A DNA stretch of 64,000 nt. Origin: an uncultured Erythrobacter sp. Its GTDB lineage: Bacteria; Pseudomonadota; Alphaproteobacteria; Sphingomonadales; Sphingomonadaceae. The stretch spans positions 62,001 through 126,000 of the forward strand of contig NZ_OY284435.1 of NCBI RefSeq assembly GCF_958304185.1. Direction: 5' to 3'. Positions 62,166 through 64,000 of this stretch are shown here, in pieces (the stretch's first letter is position 1; every line of letters starts with the position of its first letter). The translations under genes and the position numbers were made by a program. Under the pieces are notes generated by a model that worked only from the letters and a program-made list of their open reading frames with translations, was not told the DNA's origin and did not search any database.

Positions 62166-62959
62166 TGGCGTTGCTGAGCCTCAAGAACCTGTGGGTCGAG
62201 TATGGCGAAAAGGTCGTACTCGAACGGATTTCGCTCGATATTGCCGAGGGATCCTTCGTCTCGATCATCGGGCCATCAGGCGCGGGCAAGAGCAGCCTGC
62301 TGCGGGTGGTGCTGGGGCAGGAGAAGCCGACGCGAGGGACGATCACCTTGGACGGCGCACCGCTGCCGCCAGAATGCGGGCCGGATCGCGGGGTGGTGTT
62401 TCAGCGTTACTCGGTGTTCCCGCATTTAACTGTGCTGGGTAACACTCTGCTGGGGCTAGAATTTTCCGCCTCACCGTTAACCGCCCGTCTGTTCGGTAGC
62501 GCCCGGCGGGCTGCGGTGGCGGAGGCTGAGGGGATGCTGGAATCGGTCGGGCTGGCCGATAGCCGCCACCTCTACCCAGCGCAGATGTCGGGCGGGATGC
62601 AGCAGCGCCTCGCCATCGCCCAAGCCCTGATCAAGCGGCCCCGCATCCTGTTGCTGGACGAGCCTTTCGGCGCGCTCGATCCCGGCATTCGCAAGGATAT
62701 GCACGCGCTCATCACCCGGCTGTGGCGTGAGCATGGGCTGACGATCATCATGGTAACGCACGACATCAAAGAGGCTTTTTCGCTCGGCACACGCGTGCTG
62801 ACGCTCGACAAGCGCCGCCACGATCCGCACGCCCCGCAGCGCTATGGTGCGGCGGTCATCTATGACCTCGAACTGACCCGCAAGCACGCCGTCCAAGCCG
62901 CGGTGGAAGTGGCGGCCTTGGCTGACGGTATTACGATTGACACAGTTGGTAATAATTGA
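62165..62959 (+). CDS. ABC transporter ATPase (NitT/TauT type)
   Basis: 264 residues with Walker A (GPSGAGKSSLLRV), Q-loop (VFQRYSVFPHL), ABC signature (SGGMQQRLAIAQAL), Walker B (ILLLDEPFGALD) and the switch His (MVTHD). It powers uptake by the preceding components. The last codons overlap operator 2 of the NikR-like regulator. Confidence 0.94.
   Translation: MALLSLKNLWVEYGEKVVLERISLDIAEGSFVSIIGPSGAGKSSLLRVVLGQEKPTRGTITLDGAPLPPECGPDRGVVFQRYSVFPHLTVLGNTLLGLEFSASPLTARLFGSARRAAVAEAEGMLESVGLADSRHLYPAQMSGGMQQRLAIAQALIKRPRILLLDEPFGALDPGIRKDMHALITRLWREHGLTIIMVTHDIKEAFSLGTRVLTLDKRRHDPHAPQRYGAAVIYDLELTRKHAVQAAVEVAALADGITIDTVGNN
62929..62954. promoter_or_regulatory. TATTAC-N14-GTAATA palindrome, putative operator 2
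   Basis: Arms and 14-bp spacing identical to 60171-60196, and both sites continue with ATT after GTAATA. It overlaps the end of the ATPase gene and lies 17 bp before the start of the NikR-like gene, suggesting an internal autoregulated promoter. Confidence 0.72.
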
Positions 62960-62971
62960 AATGATCGCTGC

Positions 62972-63451
62972 ATGAGCTCCCCCGAACCCTCCCGCCTCGC
63001 GCGCCTCAGCATGAGCCTGCCGGCGGAACTGTTCCGTCAGCTCGACATGATGGTCGAGGAACGCGGACTGCCCTCGCGCTCGCAGCTGATCGCCGAATTG
63101 ATCCGCCACGCGCTGGCCGAGCATGAGGCGCTGACCCGACCGGACGAGACGCTCGCGGGGACTGTCACCATTGTCTATGCTGGAGGCGGTGGCAGGGTTC
63201 GTCAGCAACTGGCTGAAACGCAAGTGGATTACCTCAAGGAGGTGATTTCCTCGCAGCACGTGTTCCTTGAAGAGGACCAGTCGCTCGAAGTGCTGCTGGT
63301 GCAGGGGCCTGCGGTGCGGCTGAAGCAGCTGTGCGATGCCTTGCGCGCGATCCGGGGCGTGCAGCAATTGCAGCTCGTCACCACCACCGCGCTGCTGCCG
63401 CCGCTGCATGAACAGGACTTTCCGCCTGCGCGGCAGGAGGCTGCCGAATGA
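62972..63451 (+). CDS. NikR-like ribbon-helix-helix regulator, nickel site mostly missing
   Basis: 159 residues. The N-terminal ribbon-helix-helix (LARLSMSLPAELFRQLDMMV, RGLPSRSQLIAELIRHAL) and the C-terminal ACT-like domain (GTVTIVY, ISSQHVFLEEDQSLEVLLVQG) match the NikR layout. Of the E. coli NikR nickel ligands (His76, His87, His89, Cys95), only the His in SSQH is evident; the others appear lost and the loop is shorter. It may sense another ligand such as guanidine or a nitrogen signal. Its stop overlaps the DUF1989 start (ATGA). Confidence 0.82.
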   Translation: MSSPEPSRLARLSMSLPAELFRQLDMMVEERGLPSRSQLIAELIRHALAEHEALTRPDETLAGTVTIVYAGGGGRVRQQLAETQVDYLKEVISSQHVFLEEDQSLEVLLVQGPAVRLKQLCDALRAIRGVQQLQLVTTTALLPPLHEQDFPPARQEAAE

Positions 63452-64000
63452 GCGGGACTGCCGATCCCAAGGCCGCGCGCGATCATGCCCGCGCGCAAGG
63501 CGGCACGCGGGTCGAAGCGATGCCGACCTTGCCGCCTGTCGCGGGCGACCTGCCCGAAGGCGTGGCCGCCGACGACTTGCTGTGGGAAGAAACCATAGCG
63601 CCGGGCGGATATGCCTCCCGCCGGATCGCGCGCGGCACCCGGTTGCGGCTGATCGACAAGGCGGGCGATGCCTGCGCGAGCGTCAATATCTTCAACGCCG
63701 AAATGCCGACCGAGCGGCTGAACGTCGCCGATACCGTCAAGGTGCAGTGGAGCGCCTATCTCGGCGCGGGCAAGCTGTTGCTCAGCGACATGGGCCGGGT
63801 GCTAATGAGCATCCTCGAAGACGACGCTGGCACGCACGACACTTTCTGCGGCGTCTCAACTGCCGCCAGCAACCTGCGGAAATATGGTGAGGGCCGTAAC
63901 TCCGGCGCTTACCCTAATGGGCGCGACCGGCTGATCCTCGGCGCGGCCAAGCACGGTCTGACCCGGCGCGACGTCCACCCTTGCGTGAACCTGTTCAAGG
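63448..64000 (+). CDS. DUF1989 / urea-amidolyase-associated protein (carboxyguanidine deiminase-like subunit), 3' part missing
   Basis: The visible 184 residues start at ATG 63448 (GGAGG upstream, ATGA overlap) and run off the window. The family pattern is clear: ETIAPGGYASRRIARGTRLRL, GDACASVNIFNAEM, KLLLSDMGRVLMSI, DTFCGVST and HPCVNLFK, with the conserved Cys residues. DUF1989 pairs (UAAP1/UAAP2, CgdA/CgdB) deiminate carboxyguanidine in guanidine breakdown beside a biotin carboxylase and allophanate hydrolase, which are expected just to the right of this window. Confidence 0.88.
   Translation, partial: MSGTADPKAARDHARAQGGTRVEAMPTLPPVAGDLPEGVAADDLLWEETIAPGGYASRRIARGTRLRLIDKAGDACASVNIFNAEMPTERLNVADTVKVQWSAYLGAGKLLLSDMGRVLMSILEDDAGTHDTFCGVSTAASNLRKYGEGRNSGAYPNGRDRLILGAAKHGLTRRDVHPCVNLFK

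Overview
The window looks like a chromosome segment of an alphaproteobacterium of the order Sphingomonadales, probably family Erythrobacteraceae (Erythrobacter, Porphyrobacter or a relative). This rests on the moderately high GC content, the style of the TonB-dependent receptors, the many c-di-GMP proteins, paired amidohydrolases, a MerC/DUF2946/PCuAC/SCO metal block, and the intergenic repeats. It is inference from gene content; no rRNA, tRNA or CRISPR array was seen.

Layout. 1-1.5 kb: partial SGNH hydrolase and an intact IS6-family insertion sequence. 1.8-6.9 kb: signalling block with a GAF-GGDEF cyclase and its small coupled partner, a REC-EAL phosphodiesterase and a convergent PAS hybrid histidine kinase. 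7.5-12.9 kb: envelope proteins (a repeat protein, a fasciclin lipoprotein, a small membrane gene broken by a stop at codon 4, a three-repeat secreted protein), a GMC oxidoreductase and a small membrane protein. 13.4-16.4 kb: cupredoxin-like protein overlapping a membrane GGDEF-EAL protein. 16.4-19.5 kb: diverged intergenic repeats, a MOSC protein, and an unusual methyltransferase / anti-sigma-like fusion. 19.7-23.8 kb: TonB receptor and PhoD phosphatase. 24-29.5 kb: two decayed IS6 copies bracketing a crotonase operon with a divergent AraC regulator. 29.8-34.9 kb: MMPL/RND transporter fused to a LolA-like domain, an outer-membrane barrel and a thioesterase. 34.9-38 kb: phosphorelay (OmpR-type regulator, antisense Hpt, MASE1 hybrid kinase). 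38.1-41.4 kb: zinc/copper homeostasis genes around a large Zur-like palindrome, with a deleted CobW GTPase. 41.6-44.5 kb: two-subunit molybdenum hydroxylase.

44.5-59 kb is a large catabolic island. A GntR regulator sits between two divergent operons, and both promoter regions carry the identical 12-mer TTTGTATACAAT. Leftward: HMG-CoA-lyase-like, HyuA, HyuB, CaiB CoA-transferase, isochorismatase-type amidase, and two amidohydrolases, one without its HxH metal motif. Rightward: an Asp/Glu-racemase-fold protein lacking both catalytic cysteines, two paralogous NTF2-like proteins and a TonB receptor. The set suggests uptake and ring opening of a hydantoin-like or cyclic-imide-like compound, deamidation, CoA activation and lyase cleavage. 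The substrate is unknown.

59-64 kb: a beta-propeller lipoprotein diverges from a NitT/TauT-type ABC transporter operon that continues into a NikR-like regulator without most nickel ligands and a DUF1989 protein of the carboxyguanidine-deiminase / urea-amidolyase-associated kind, cut by the window edge. Two TATTAC-N14-GTAATA palindromes, one before the transporter operon and one before the regulator gene, are its probable operators. This is most likely a guanidine or urea nitrogen-scavenging operon.
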